From Burkholderia savannae (GTDB lineage: Bacteria; Pseudomonadota; Gammaproteobacteria; Burkholderiales; Burkholderiaceae), in the NCBI RefSeq assembly GCF_001524445.2, contig NZ_CP013417.1, forward strand, positions 1,550,001 to 1,614,000: a stretch of DNA of 64,000 nt. Direction: 5' to 3'. The position numbers and the translations under genes were made by a program. Shown here piece by piece: positions 8,998-18,303 of this stretch; the first letter of the stretch is position 1; the number at the start of each line of letters is the position of its first letter. The notes below the pieces were generated by a model that saw only the letters and a program-made list of their open reading frames with translations, was not told the origin of the DNA and did not search any database.

Positions 8998-10356
8998 TCA
9001 CGCGGCCGCACGCGCTTTCGCGCTCGGAAACTCCAGCGTGACTTCGAGGCCGGCGTCGGGCGTGCGGTTGCGCAGCCGCAGCGTGCCGCGGTAGCGGTTG
9101 ACGAGGCGCAGCACGATCGCCATGCCGAGGCCGGTGCCGTCCGCCTTGCTGCGCGCGGTGTCGACGCGATAGAACGGGCGCATCACGAGCGGCAGCTGAT
9201 CCTCCGGAATGCCCGGGCCCTCGTCGGAGACGACGAGCTCGACGCGCGCGTGCGTCGCGCGCGTTTCGAGCAGGATGCGCGCGATGCCGTCCCGCTTGCT
9301 CTGCCCGTACTTGCGCGCGTTCTCGACGAGGTTGCCGATCACGCGGCGCATGTCCGTCTCGTCCGCTTCGATGACGGCCGCGGGCGCGAGGCGGATGTCG
9401 AGCTGCACGCCGTCCTCGCTGACGATCCGCGCCGCGACCTCGCGCGCGACGTGCGACAGGTCGACGGGCTCCGGCGTGCGCTGCGCGGGACGCGCGTAGT
9501 CGATGAACGCGGTGATGATGCGATCCATCTGCTCGATGTCGTCGACCATCGCGTCCTTCGTCGCCTGGTCGGACGGGCTCATCTCGGTTTCGAGGCGCAG
9601 CCGCGCGAGCGGCGTGCGCAGGTCGTGCGAGATCCCCGCGAGCATCAGCGCGCGGTCCGCTTCGAGCTGCTCGAGATCGCGCACCATCTGGTTGAAGCTG
9701 CGGTTGGTCTCGGCCGCGACGCCCATGCCGCGCTCGGGCAGCGCCTCGGGCGTCTGGCCCGAGCCGACCTTGCTCGCGGCGAGCGCGAGCCGCGAGAACG
9801 GCTGGTTCACGAGGCTCGTGATGAACGCCGAGCCGATCAGCGACAGCGCGAGCGCGAAGAGGCCCCAGCCCGCCCATTGCAGGCCGGTGACGGTGTCGAG
9901 CTGATCGCGGTCGAGCGCGACCCAGTAGTCGTCGTCGTCGATCTTGAAGCTGATCCACACGCCGGGGATGTCGTTGACCGATTGGGCGATCACCGTGTCG
10001 TCGCCGAGGCGGCTGCGAATGTCGTGCTCGATCAGCCGGTTCAGCGATTCGTCGGGCTGCAGCTTGAACTTGTCAGTCTTTTCGCGCGGATACACGCGCA
10101 CCCCTTCGTTGCTCTCGAGATCCTGCAGCAGCGCGCGGCGCAGATCGGGATCGGAATAGAGAAGGGCGGTGCGCGTGAGCTTCACGATCGCGACGAGCTG
10201 CAGCGCGACGCGCTGCGCGCGCGGCTCGCGCTCGATTACCCGGAAGCTCTGGAACCACGCGGCGAGACTGACCGCGATCAACAGCGCGATCAGCAGGAAG
10301 GTGCGCCAGAAGAGCCCGCCGAAGACGAGCGTCAAAAGGCGCCGGTCGATACGCAT
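8998..10356 (-). CDS. envZ: Sensor histidine kinase, EnvZ type
   Basis: 452 residues. Inner-membrane sensor with TM1 at residues about 15-36, a periplasmic loop, TM2 at about 162-182, HAMP, then the dimerisation domain with phospho-acceptor H244 in GISHDLRTPLARLR and a catalytic domain with N-box NLVENARKYG, G1 DEGPGIP and G2 GTGLGMA. It lies 67 bp downstream of the OmpR-type regulator and is probably its partner. The signal sensed is not visible. Confidence 0.9.
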   Translation of the reverse strand: MRIDRRLLTLVFGGLFWRTFLLIALLIAVSLAAWFQSFRVIEREPRAQRVALQLVAIVKLTRTALLYSDPDLRRALLQDLESNEGVRVYPREKTDKFKLQPDESLNRLIEHDIRSRLGDDTVIAQSVNDIPGVWISFKIDDDDYWVALDRDQLDTVTGLQWAGWGLFALALSLIGSAFITSLVNQPFSRLALAASKVGSGQTPEALPERGMGVAAETNRSFNQMVRDLEQLEADRALMLAGISHDLRTPLARLRLETEMSPSDQATKDAMVDDIEQMDRIITAFIDYARPAQRTPEPVDLSHVAREVAARIVSEDGVQLDIRLAPAAVIEADETDMRRVIGNLVENARKYGQSKRDGIARILLETRATHARVELVVSDEGPGIPEDQLPLVMRPFYRVDTARSKADGTGLGMAIVLRLVNRYRGTLRLRNRTPDAGLEVTLEFPSAKARAAA

Positions 10357-10423
10357 AGGACTGGTCGTCTAACTGGCGTCAAAGGCGTGGCGTCGAAACG
10401 CGCGTGCCGCGTTGAAACGGGAA

Positions 10424-11149
10424 TCAGGCCGCACCGTCGGGGATGAAGACGTAGCCGAGACCCCACACCGTCTGGATGAAGCGCGGGCTGCCCGGATCGG
10501 GCTCGATCAGCTTGCGCAGGCGCGAGATCTGCACGTCGAGGCTGCGATCGAACACTTCGTATTCGCGGCCGCGCGCGAGCTCCATCAGCTTTTCGCGCGA
10601 CAGCGGCTGGCGCGGATGGCGCGCGAACACCTTCAGCACCGAGAATTCGCCCGTGGTGAGCGGAATCTCCTGGCCGGATTTCGTGAGCGTGCGCGTCGCG
10701 AGGTTCAGCGAGAATTCGCCGAACTCGAACACCTCGGTCGTCTCGGAGGGCGCGCCCGGCAGCTCGGCGGGCGCCTGGCGGCGCAGCACCGCGTGAATGC
10801 GCGCGACGAGCTCGCGCGGATTGAACGGCTTCGGCAGGTAGTCGTCGGCACCCATCTCGAGGCCGACGATGCGATCGACATCCTCGCCCTTCGCGGTGAG
10901 CATGATGATCGGCGTGCGGTCGTTGCTGCCGCGCAGGCGCCGGCAGATCGACAGGCCGTCCTCGCCCGGCAGCATCAGGTCGAGCACGAGCAGATCGAAA
11001 CGCTCGCGCACCCAGAGCTTGTTCATCGCCGTCGCGTTCTCCGCGACGTACACGTTGAAACCCTGCTCGCCGAGATAGCGGCGAAGCAGATCGCGCAGGC
11101 GCGGGTCGTCGTCGACGACGAGAATTTTCGAGGGGTTTTTCGTTTCCAT
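10424..11149 (-). CDS. ompR: Response regulator, OmpR type
   Basis: 241 residues from METKNPSKILVVDDD; an ATG three codons upstream is also possible. The receiver domain carries the acidic pocket DDD and phospho-acceptor D57 in LLVLDLMLPGEDG; the second half is an OmpR/PhoB winged helix ending SRLRKLIEPDPGSPRFIQTV and WGLGYVF. It is the first gene of the minus-strand pair with the EnvZ-type kinase. Confidence 0.93.
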   Translation of the reverse strand: METKNPSKILVVDDDPRLRDLLRRYLGEQGFNVYVAENATAMNKLWVRERFDLLVLDLMLPGEDGLSICRRLRGSNDRTPIIMLTAKGEDVDRIVGLEMGADDYLPKPFNPRELVARIHAVLRRQAPAELPGAPSETTEVFEFGEFSLNLATRTLTKSGQEIPLTTGEFSVLKVFARHPRQPLSREKLMELARGREYEVFDRSLDVQISRLRKLIEPDPGSPRFIQTVWGLGYVFIPDGAA

Positions 11150-11418
11150 GAGCGGCATCTTATCGCGATTAGGAAAAACCGCGCGGTTGCGGCTTTCGAC
11201 GGGTTACAGTCAGTTACAAAATTTACCCGCGCTATTGTGCGGAGTAAAGACAGTCACGACAGACTCCTTTACTCGAAGACGACATTCGGTGGATACTCCA
11301 TCCACTTAACATTTACATGGTTTGCACGCCCGATTCTCGCAGGGTTTGTTCGTGTGCCAAAGGTAGCCGGTTGCCGCGTGACGAAGGGAACAAAACGACG
11401 AAAGAGGCGAGGCCAGTG

Positions 11419-11715
11419 ATGCGGCCGACGAAGATGGCATTCGCGCTGGCGCTCGCGTGCGCCGGCTTCCTCGCTTCGGACTTCGCTTGCGCGCAGCGCT
11501 CGGATCGCGGCGCCGCACCGTCGCACAAGGTGCCGCGCGGCAACGGCGCAGCGGGGCGTTCCGCGCCGCCCGAGCGCGGCGAGTCCTCCTCCCGCGCGGC
11601 CGCGGTTCCGCCCGATCTCGAACAGCGCCGCCGCGACGGCCACATGACGCCCGAAGAGCGTCACCTCTTGCGTCAGCATATCGAAGACGCGGTGCGCGAA
11701 CTTTACAAGCGTTGA
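11419..11715 (+). CDS. Small secreted protein, function unknown
   Basis: 98 residues from ATG 11419. It begins with a signal peptide (MAFALALACAGFLAS, cleavage probably after ACA), followed by a disordered Pro/Ala/Arg-rich stretch, then a C-terminal segment RRRDGHMTPEERHLLRQHIE. A tail with the pattern MTPEERxxLRxxI is seen in small periplasmic proteins of Burkholderia. No enzyme motif. It is divergent from ompR across about 270 bp. Confidence 0.7.
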   Translation: MRPTKMAFALALACAGFLASDFACAQRSDRGAAPSHKVPRGNGAAGRSAPPERGESSSRAAAVPPDLEQRRRDGHMTPEERHLLRQHIEDAVRELYKR

Positions 11716-11875
11716 ATCGTTAAATCCGGCGCGCCGCCGGGCGCTTCCCGCCCCGAAAGATTCCGTATCAATTCATTCGTCAACTGCGCATCGGCGCGAG
11801 CCGTTGAATCGCCATCACCGACGGCGCGCGCGGCGCGCGCCGCCGTGGTTTTCCACTTTCGGAGAGCGGTCGACG

Positions 11876-13336
11876 ATGAGCGATTCGAGCACGGCCGGGC
11901 GGCCCCCGGCGAAAGCGGACCGGATGCCGGCCGCGATGCAGACCCTTCTCGATGCGGACGACGCGCGCTTTCTGCTGATGCGCACCGGCTTTTCGCCGCC
12001 GCCGCGCGATGTCGAGCGCTTCGTCGGCATGACGCGCGCGCAGGCGCTCGCCGAATTGCTCGACGGCACGCGCACGCAAAGCGTCACGCCGCTGCCCGAC
12101 TGGGTGCGCGAGCTGCCGCCGTCGCGCGCGGCGCGCGCCGCGTTCTCGCCCGACGAGCGTCGCGCGGAGCAGCAACTGCGCAATCGCCGCTACGACGAGC
12201 TGCGCGCGTGGTGGATGCGCGAGATGCTCGCGACGCCGTCGCCGCTCACCGAGCGGATGACGCTCTTCTGGCACAACCACTTCACGTCCGGCCAGGACAA
12301 GGTGCCGTTTCCGCAAACGATTGCAGTGCAGAACGTGCTGCTGCGCGCCGACGCGCTCGGCAATTTCGGCGCGATGCTGCACGGCGTCGCGAAGGACCCG
12401 GCGATGCTGCAGTACCTCGACGGCGCGAGCAATCGCCGGGGCCGCCCGAACGAGAACTTCGCGCGCGAGGCGATGGAACTTTTCACGCTCGGCGAGGGCC
12501 ACTATACGCAGCGCGACGTGTCCGAGGCCGCGCGCGCGTACACGGGCTGGAGTCTCGATCCGGATACGCTCGCATACGTGCTGCGGCCGAACGTCCACGA
12601 CGACGGCGTGAAGACGGTGCTCGGCGAAACCGGCCGCCTCGACGGCGACGCGGTGCTCGACATCCTGCTCGCCCGCCCCGAGACCGCGCGCTTCGTCGCA
12701 GCGAAGCTGTGGCGCGAGTTCGTCTCCGATACGCCCGATGCCGACGTCGTCGAGCGCGTCGCCGCGCGATTCAGGCAGAGCGGCTACGACATCAAGGCGG
12801 CGCTCGCGGCGCTGCTTTCGTCCGACGCGTTCTGGGACGATCGCAATCGCGGCGTGCTCGTCAAGTCGCCGGCGGAGTTCGTGGCCGGCACCGTGCGGCT
12901 TTTCGACGTCGACTACGGCGATGCCGCGCCGCTCGCGAACACGCTGCGCGCGCTCGGCCAGAACCTGTTCTATCCGCCGAACGTGAAGGGCTGGCCGGGC
13001 GGCGCGACCTGGATCAACAGCTCGACGCTGCTTGCGCGCAAGCAGTTCGTCGAGCAGATGATGCGTGCGACGGAAGCGCCCGGCATGCGCGCGGCGTCCG
13101 TTTCCCGCGACATGGCAGGCAAGCCGGCGCCGGCGCGGCGCGCAATGCGCTTCGATCTCGATGCGTGGCTCGCCGCGTATCGGACGAAGCCGCAGGCGCA
13201 GCCGAGTCTGTCGACGCAGTTGCAGCTGCAGCACGCGGTGCTGCCGCTCTCGCCCGTCGCGGCGATCGAGGCGGGCGCGACGAGCAGCGCGTATTTGCAG
13301 GCGCTGCTGATGGACCCGGCGTATCAACTGAAGTGA
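11876..13336 (+). CDS. DUF1800 family protein
   Basis: 486 residues matching the DUF1800 pattern: AARFLLMRTGFSP-type start, WWMREML, LFWHNHFTSG, the REAMELFTLGEGHYT segment and NVKGWPGGATWINSSTLLAR near the end. Function is unknown; these proteins are consistently paired with DUF1501 proteins and are thought to be exported or periplasmic. ATG 11876 has GGAGAG 9 bases upstream. The DUF1501 partner follows after 82 bp. Confidence 0.85.
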   Translation: MSDSSTAGRPPAKADRMPAAMQTLLDADDARFLLMRTGFSPPPRDVERFVGMTRAQALAELLDGTRTQSVTPLPDWVRELPPSRAARAAFSPDERRAEQQLRNRRYDELRAWWMREMLATPSPLTERMTLFWHNHFTSGQDKVPFPQTIAVQNVLLRADALGNFGAMLHGVAKDPAMLQYLDGASNRRGRPNENFAREAMELFTLGEGHYTQRDVSEAARAYTGWSLDPDTLAYVLRPNVHDDGVKTVLGETGRLDGDAVLDILLARPETARFVAAKLWREFVSDTPDADVVERVAARFRQSGYDIKAALAALLSSDAFWDDRNRGVLVKSPAEFVAGTVRLFDVDYGDAAPLANTLRALGQNLFYPPNVKGWPGGATWINSSTLLARKQFVEQMMRATEAPGMRAASVSRDMAGKPAPARRAMRFDLDAWLAAYRTKPQAQPSLSTQLQLQHAVLPLSPVAAIEAGATSSAYLQALLMDPAYQLK

Positions 13337-13418
13337 AGGACATGAAAACGATGACGATGAGATTGCGCGCGGCTCGGCGGCGCGCGGGCCGCGTCGAATG
13401 CAGAACGAGGAAAGCAAG

Positions 13419-14666
13419 ATGAAACGACGCGATTTTCTGGCCTTGGCGAGTCTCGCCGGCGCGGCGGGCGTATCGCTCGCCGCGCCGCACGCGTTCGCGG
13501 CCACGGCGGCGGCGGCCTCGGGCGCGATCGGGGCGGCGGGCGCGCCGCGCGCCGCGCGCTATTCGAACCTGCTGATCCTCGTCGAGCTGAAGGGCGGCAA
13601 CGACGGGCTCAACACGGTGATTCCGTACGCGGACCCGCTGTACCGCGCGCTGCGCCCGACGATCGGCATCAAGCGCGAGCAGGTCGTGCAGCTCGACGAG
13701 CGCGCCGCGCTGCATCCCGCGCTCGCGCCGCTCATGCCGATCTGGCGCGACGGGCGGCTCGCGATCGTCGACGGCGTCGGCTATCCGCAGCCGAATCTGT
13801 CGCATTTCCGCTCGATCGAGATCTGGGACACAGCGTCGCGCGCGGACGAGTACCTGCGCGAGGGGTGGCTCACGCGCGCGTTCGCGCAGGCGAGCGTGCC
13901 GCCCGGCTTCGCCGCGGACGGCGTCGTGCTCGGCAGCGCGGAAATGGGGCCGCTCGCGAACGGCGCGCGCGCGATCGCGCTCGTTAATCCCGCTCAGTTC
14001 ATTCGCGCGGCGCGGCTCGTGCAGCCCGTGTCGCTGCGCGAGCAGAATCCCGCGCTCGCGCACGTGATCGACGTCGAGAACGACATCGTCAAGGCGGCCG
14101 ACCGGCTGCGTCCGCACGCGGGCACGCCCGCGCTCGCGACCGCGTTTCCGGGCGGGCCGTTCGGCGCGTCGGTGAAGACCGCGATGCAGGTGCTCGCCGC
14201 GTGCGACGCGCCGCAGCGCACGCCGATGCCGGGGCAGGGCGTCGCGGTGCTGCGCCTCACGCTGAACGGTTTCGACACGCATCAGAACCAGCCGGGCCAG
14301 CAGGCCGGCTTGCTGAAGCAACTGGCGGAAGGGCTCGTCGCGATGCGCTCGGCGTTGACCGAGCTCGGGCGCTGGAACGACACGCTCGTGATGACGTATG
14401 CCGAATTCGGCCGGCGCGCGCGGGAGAACCAGAGCAACGGAACCGATCACGGCACGGCCGCGCCGCATTTCGTGATGGGCGGCCGCGTGCGCGGCGGCCT
14501 GTACGGCGCGCCGCCCGCGCTCGCGCGGCTCGACGGCAACGGCAATCTGCCTGTCGCGGTCGACTTCCGCCAGCTCTATGCGACGGTGCTCGGCCCGTGG
14601 TGGGGGCTCGACGCGACGAGCGTCCTCGAGCAGCGTTTCGAGCCGCTGCCGCTGTTGCGCGCGTGA
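13419..14666 (+). CDS. DUF1501 family protein with Tat signal
   Basis: 415 residues. It starts with a twin-arginine signal MKRRDFLALASLAGAAGVSL ending near HAFA, so it is exported folded. The body shows the DUF1501/sulfatase-like pattern: ILVELKGGNDGLNTVIPY, QPNLSHFRSIEIWDTAS, TEFGRR-like AEFGRRARENQSNGTDHG and GLYGAPP. Function unknown. ATG 13419 is chosen over an upstream ATG at 13398 because it starts the Tat signal directly and has a GAGGAAAG site before it. It forms a pair with the DUF1800 gene upstream. Confidence 0.86.
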   Translation: MKRRDFLALASLAGAAGVSLAAPHAFAATAAAASGAIGAAGAPRAARYSNLLILVELKGGNDGLNTVIPYADPLYRALRPTIGIKREQVVQLDERAALHPALAPLMPIWRDGRLAIVDGVGYPQPNLSHFRSIEIWDTASRADEYLREGWLTRAFAQASVPPGFAADGVVLGSAEMGPLANGARAIALVNPAQFIRAARLVQPVSLREQNPALAHVIDVENDIVKAADRLRPHAGTPALATAFPGGPFGASVKTAMQVLAACDAPQRTPMPGQGVAVLRLTLNGFDTHQNQPGQQAGLLKQLAEGLVAMRSALTELGRWNDTLVMTYAEFGRRARENQSNGTDHGTAAPHFVMGGRVRGGLYGAPPALARLDGNGNLPVAVDFRQLYATVLGPWWGLDATSVLEQRFEPLPLLRA

Positions 14667-14682
14667 CGGGCGGCGGCGCGCA

Positions 14683-15519
14683 TCAGCGGCGCCGCGCGGC
14701 GCGCCACGCGATCCACAGCTTGCGGATCGGCGTGAGCGCGAGCCGCTGGTGCAGCACCTGGAAGCCGTCGCGCTCGATCTCGTCGAGCACCGCGAGCGCG
14801 AGCGCGCCGAGCGCGCGCAGCGTGCGCTGCGCGCGGCGCTCGTCGGCGGGGATGCCGGACAGCGCCGCGTTGAGCGCGTCGCGCGCGCGTGACGCCTGGA
14901 AGCGCATTAGCTCGGTGTACGCGGGGCTGTAGCGGCGATTGAGAAGATCGGAGGCCGTCACGCCGTAGCGTTGCAGCTCGTCGATCGGAATGTAGATGCG
15001 GCCCTGGCGCGCGTCCTGCCCCAGATCCTGCACGAACTGCGCGAGCGTCAGCGCATGCCCGAGCGGATGCGCCCAGCGCGCGTCGCCTTCGGCCGGCGGA
15101 GTCGCGCTCGCGCGCGCGACGAGCGCGGCGAACGTGCCGCCCGTATGGTCGACATAGCGGCGCAGATTCGCGAAGTCGAGATAGCGCGCCTGCTCGAGAT
15201 CCATGCCGTAGCCGGCGACGAGCGTCTGCAGCGCGCTCGCTTCGCGCGTGATGTCCGGATGGTGCGCGGCGAGCGCCTGCGAGACCGGGTGCGACGGATT
15301 GCCCGCCGCGAGCTCGGCGAGTTCCTTTTGCCACCACGCGAGCTTCGTGTGGCCGATGGTCGGATCGCTGACTTCCTTCACGGTCTGTTCGAGCTCGCGG
15401 CGCAGCGCGAAGAGCGCGGTGACGAGCGGCTGGCGCGCGAGCGGCGCCTGGCGCAGCGCATAGTAGATGCTGGAGCCGGGCGGCGCGGCTTTCTGCTGGC
15501 AATATTCGTCGAAATTCAC
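14683..15519 (-). CDS. hpnD: Squalene/phytoene synthase family protein, HpnD-like
   Basis: 278 residues from a GTG at 15519 (NFDEYCQQKAAPPGSSIYYA). It carries both prenyl-diphosphate binding regions: the first around GYGMDLEQARYLDFANL and the second in FVQDLGQDARQGRIYIP. Family members condense two farnesyl-PP to presqualene-PP in hopanoid synthesis. HpnC and HpnE are not adjacent. No clear ribosome site precedes the GTG, and the frame is open further upstream, so the start is uncertain. Confidence 0.8.
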   Translation of the reverse strand: MNFDEYCQQKAAPPGSSIYYALRQAPLARQPLVTALFALRRELEQTVKEVSDPTIGHTKLAWWQKELAELAAGNPSHPVSQALAAHHPDITREASALQTLVAGYGMDLEQARYLDFANLRRYVDHTGGTFAALVARASATPPAEGDARWAHPLGHALTLAQFVQDLGQDARQGRIYIPIDELQRYGVTASDLLNRRYSPAYTELMRFQASRARDALNAALSGIPADERRAQRTLRALGALALAVLDEIERDGFQVLHQRLALTPIRKLWIAWRAARRR

Positions 15520-15745
15520 GGGGGCAGGAACGAGTGGAGCGAGATCGGCTCGGGGGCGCGGGGACGTTCGACGGCAGGGCGTCGCGGCCGCCGTGCGGGG
15601 ACAACGGCGAATTCTAGCATCGCGGCAAAAGAGAGGCCGGCTGCTAGAGACAAGTGTAGGGAGATCGGTTAGAATCTCGCGCTCGCGCTTTTCGGGCGGT
15701 CGCGAAAGCGACGCGCAGCCCCGTTCGGCGCAGCATTTTTCGCGT

Positions 15746-15832
15746 GCGTGAGTGGCGAAATTGGTAGACGCACCAGGTTTAGGTCCTGACGCCCGCAAGG
15801 GCGTGCCGGTTCGAGTCCGGCCTCACGCACCA
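15746..15832 (+). tRNA. tRNA-Leu (anticodon UAG)
   Basis: Acceptor GCGTGAG (15746-15752) pairs with CTCACGC (15822-15828) followed by encoded ACCA. D-loop GGTAGACGC, anticodon loop TTTAGGT giving UAG, long variable arm with GCCCGCAAGGGC, and T-arm GGTTCGAGTCC are all in place. The outermost anticodon-stem pair is C-A. The 3' end is the prophage attachment site and remains complete after integration. Confidence 0.97.
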
Positions 15833-15834
15833 TC
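15819..15834. repeat. Left prophage attachment core (attL)
   Basis: ggcctcacgcaccatc at 15819-15834 recurs exactly at 62012-62027; with one mismatch the match extends left to gagtc (15813). It covers the tRNA acceptor stem and CCA end, the usual tyrosine-integrase target. Confidence 0.92.
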
Positions 15835-15944
15835 AAGCATTTTCATGTGACACCATAAAGCACCATAAGGCATTTGTTTTCAATGGCTTACGTTGTTTTT
15901 GGGTCCATCTCTCCCTTCCCAATCGTCACTCTAAAACACGCTAA

Positions 15945-15984
15945 ACTACGCCTCACTACGCATAAATTACGCAGGGGGCTACGC
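15945..15984. repeat. Clustered integrase arm-type sites, left end
   Basis: Four copies of a short direct repeat with core TACGC: actacgc at 15945 and 15955, attacgc at 15966, ctacgc at 15979. The same heptamer occurs at the right end (61952, 61964). The arrangement resembles arm-type binding sites of lambda-like integrases. The last copy is just before the integrase start, so integrase could also repress itself. Confidence 0.55.
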
Positions 15985-17007
15985 ATGGCGTCGTTCAGGA
16001 AGACAGCGGCCGGTGGCTGGCGCGCGGAGGTCTACGTCAAGGGCGTACGGGATTCGGCCGTTCGTGACACCAAGGCCGAGGCGCAGGCTTGGGCGCTTAA
16101 GCGCGAGACTGAATTGAGGTCGATCGCGACCGGGCAAGGCAGCAAGACCCATACGGTTGGTGACGTGCTTGCCGAGTACCGAGACAAGGTAAGTTCTAAA
16201 AAGCGTGGCGAGCGGTGGGAGCGCCTTCGCCTCGCTCTGATCGGCCGAAAAAAAATCAATGGACGGCCCTTCGCCGAAATTCGCCTCGCCGATCTGAAGC
16301 CTGCGCACATCGCTGCATGGCGTGATGAGCGCTTGAAGGAAGTATCGCCGGCAAGCGTCAATCGTGAGATGACCCTGTTGTCTCATGCGCTCGACACTGC
16401 GCGCAAAGAATGGGGCTGGCTTGCCTCGTCACCCATGAAGGAGATCAAGCGACCAACGCCTGGGCCCGGCCGCGAACGCCTTATCTCTCAGACCGAAATT
16501 GACGCGATGACACTTGCGCTTGGATTTCAGGATGGCATGCCAGTGCGGTTCGCATCGCAGCGCGTTGCCGTTGCGTTCTTGTTTGCAATTGAAACCGCCA
16601 TGCGCTCGGGGGAGATTATTGGGCTAACGAGTCAGACAGTCGACCTTGAGTTGCGGGTTGCGCGTCTGCCATTAACGAAGAACGGCAGTGCCCGGAGCGT
16701 AGCATTGTCGACGCGTGCGGTGGAATTGCTTGGCATGCTGCCGAAGGTCGAGGATGGTGCGCCGTTGTTTGGGCTCACTGATAAAAGCCGGGATGCACTA
16801 TTCCGCAAGGCGCGGGATAAGGCTTTCGAGAAACAATCGGCGGAAAGTCGGCTGACGTTTCATGATACCCGCCATGAGGCGATTACGCGGCTGGCAAAGA
16901 AGCTGCAACCGCTAGATCTCGCCCGCATGACGGGGCACACGAACTTGAATGAACTACTGACCTACTACAACGAGACGGCCGCTGATATCGCGGCGCGTAT
17001 CGGTTAG
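15985..17007 (+). CDS. int: Tyrosine-type phage integrase
   Basis: 340 residues from ATG 15985 (MASFRKTAAGGWRAEV), behind an AGGGGG site. N-terminal arm-binding and SAM-like core-binding parts precede a catalytic domain with the first Arg in ETAMRSGEIIGL, HDTRHEAITRL (His-x-x-Arg), GHTN and the nucleophile Tyr in LLTYYNETAA. It sits 150 bp from the tRNA-Leu attachment site, as expected. Its stop codon overlaps the stop of the next gene, which runs the opposite way. Confidence 0.95.
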   Translation: MASFRKTAAGGWRAEVYVKGVRDSAVRDTKAEAQAWALKRETELRSIATGQGSKTHTVGDVLAEYRDKVSSKKRGERWERLRLALIGRKKINGRPFAEIRLADLKPAHIAAWRDERLKEVSPASVNREMTLLSHALDTARKEWGWLASSPMKEIKRPTPGPGRERLISQTEIDAMTLALGFQDGMPVRFASQRVAVAFLFAIETAMRSGEIIGLTSQTVDLELRVARLPLTKNGSARSVALSTRAVELLGMLPKVEDGAPLFGLTDKSRDALFRKARDKAFEKQSAESRLTFHDTRHEAITRLAKKLQPLDLARMTGHTNLNELLTYYNETAADIAARIG

Positions 17008-17306
17008 TCCGGTTTGCGCGGCCGACCACCGCGCGCGCGCGTACCGCCCTGATGTGACTCAACCCATGCGACCACTTCTGCGGCTTTCCAGCGCGGGAAG
17101 CCGCGGCCGCCATCGCAGCTCGGCAAGCGGATAGCTTCCGGGAAGCCGGGGAGGGTGGCGATGCGCTCGCGTACAACCTGCGCGGGCCGCTGAAGGTATA
17201 CGCCGATCTCCTTTGTCGACCACAATGCGATTTCCAGTGGAATCGCTGGCTTGATCCGCTTGTCGAGTTCTTGGATGAGACGCTCGATCAGTTCTGCCTC
17301 GCTCAT
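17004..17306 (-). CDS. AlpA/excisionase-like DNA-binding protein
   Basis: 100 residues. The middle contains a winged-helix MerR/AlpA-type pattern: STKEIGVYLQRPAQVVRERI, then GFPEAIRLPSCDGGRGFPRW and a WKAAEVVAWVES ending. Such proteins next to an integrase usually act as excisionase or as regulator of integrase. ATG 17306 is 7 bases from a GGAG site; the upstream ATG 17312 is too close to it. It is the last gene of the leftward operon, and its start overlaps the previous stop (ATGA). Confidence 0.7.
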   Translation of the reverse strand: MSEAELIERLIQELDKRIKPAIPLEIALWSTKEIGVYLQRPAQVVRERIATLPGFPEAIRLPSCDGGRGFPRWKAAEVVAWVESHQGGTRARGGRPRKPD

Positions 17307-17848
17307 CGGCATTCTCCTGCTCGCGGGGCGGCACGATCGGGGTGTTCGAGTTCGGCTGCGGTTAGCGTTGTCTGGGCGCACAATTCGCCGCTATCGGTGA
17401 GAAGCGATTCCAGTGCGGCGACGTGCAACTCGCCGGCTGGATGACCCGCACATGCACCGAGTGCAAACTCGATAGCCTCATGTTGCGCGCGCGTCATCGG
17501 GGTCCGATCGATGAAAGTGGGCGTCTCGCTGTCGATGGCCTTGAGTAAAGCGGTCCGATACTGCTGCATCGTCTGAAACGAGATCGCGTACTCATTGGCG
17601 GCAATGAGGCGTCGAAGCCTCATGAGCGCATCGGGCGACGTGCTGTAGGTCGGCCGATCAGGTGCGAATTCGTTCAGAGCTTCGCGAAGCTCTGCCGCGC
17701 GCGCAGCTCGTGCCCGCATATCACGCGATCCTTCGGCCAGCGTGACATAGATCTCATCATGGTTTTGCTGGTGCGTGTCGATCGTGAGGCGATAGAGCAG
17801 ATCGCCTTCCTGCAACCAGTTCGGTGCGGTGTTCTGTTTGTCGTTCAT
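17303..17848 (-). CDS. Hypothetical phage protein
   Basis: 181 residues from ATG 17848 (NDKQNTAPNWLQEGDLLYRL), with GAGG 7 bases upstream. Mostly helical, no signal peptide, no recognised catalytic motif. Part of the tightly overlapping leftward operon (ATGA overlap with the gene downstream). The same frame is open far upstream but that part is a shadow of the neighbours. Confidence 0.6.
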   Translation of the reverse strand: MNDKQNTAPNWLQEGDLLYRLTIDTHQQNHDEIYVTLAEGSRDMRARAARAAELREALNEFAPDRPTYSTSPDALMRLRRLIAANEYAISFQTMQQYRTALLKAIDSETPTFIDRTPMTRAQHEAIEFALGACAGHPAGELHVAALESLLTDSGELCAQTTLTAAELEHPDRAAPRAGECR

Positions 17849-17856
17849 GGTCATCC

Positions 17857-18303
17857 TCAATTCTGATCGCGTGGTATCGCCCGGCCGAGCTGCATCAAAC
17901 CCGTTTCGAGCGTGACGCCGGCGGCTGCGGCCCACGTGCGAGCGTCCTGCGCCGCTTTGTGCCGTGCGTAGCTGCCGGCATCGTCGGCCATCAGGTCGAG
18001 CAGCACGATGTCGGCCGAGTGCGAGACGTCGCTCACAAGGGCGCGGATCTCGATGCAAAGCGCGTCGAGGCGTGCGTGCATGCCCCTGCGGGCATCCGCA
18101 GGGGCTTCGTTTCTCTGGATTGCTTTTCGCCGCGCACGCGGCGTTTCGTTCTTCTGGAGTGCCTTTGCGGGCGTAAGCCCGCGCACACGCCTTGAAACTG
18201 CATTGCCGTCGACGCTCGCCAGTGTGATAGCCGGGCGCTTGTCCGCGCGTTCCCGCTTTCGCGGCAGCGGACGTGGGGTAGAAAGGGCCGGACGCGGGGT
18301 CAT
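17857..18303 (-). CDS. Hypothetical phage protein, basic N-terminus
   Basis: 148 residues starting MTPRPALSTPRPLPRKRERA, Lys/Arg/Pro-rich for about 75 residues, then a helical C-terminal half (ARLDALCIEIRALVSDVSHS). The start codon overlaps the stop of the ParB-like gene (ATGA), so translation is probably coupled. No known domain recognised. Confidence 0.6.
   Translation of the reverse strand: MTPRPALSTPRPLPRKRERADKRPAITLASVDGNAVSRRVRGLTPAKALQKNETPRARRKAIQRNEAPADARRGMHARLDALCIEIRALVSDVSHSADIVLLDLMADDAGSYARHKAAQDARTWAAAAGVTLETGLMQLGRAIPRDQN

Noticed and set aside
11804..11875. TTG start for the DUF1800 protein at 11804
   Set aside because: The added residues (NRHHRRRARRAPP) look non-coding, and ATG 11876 has a good ribosome site.
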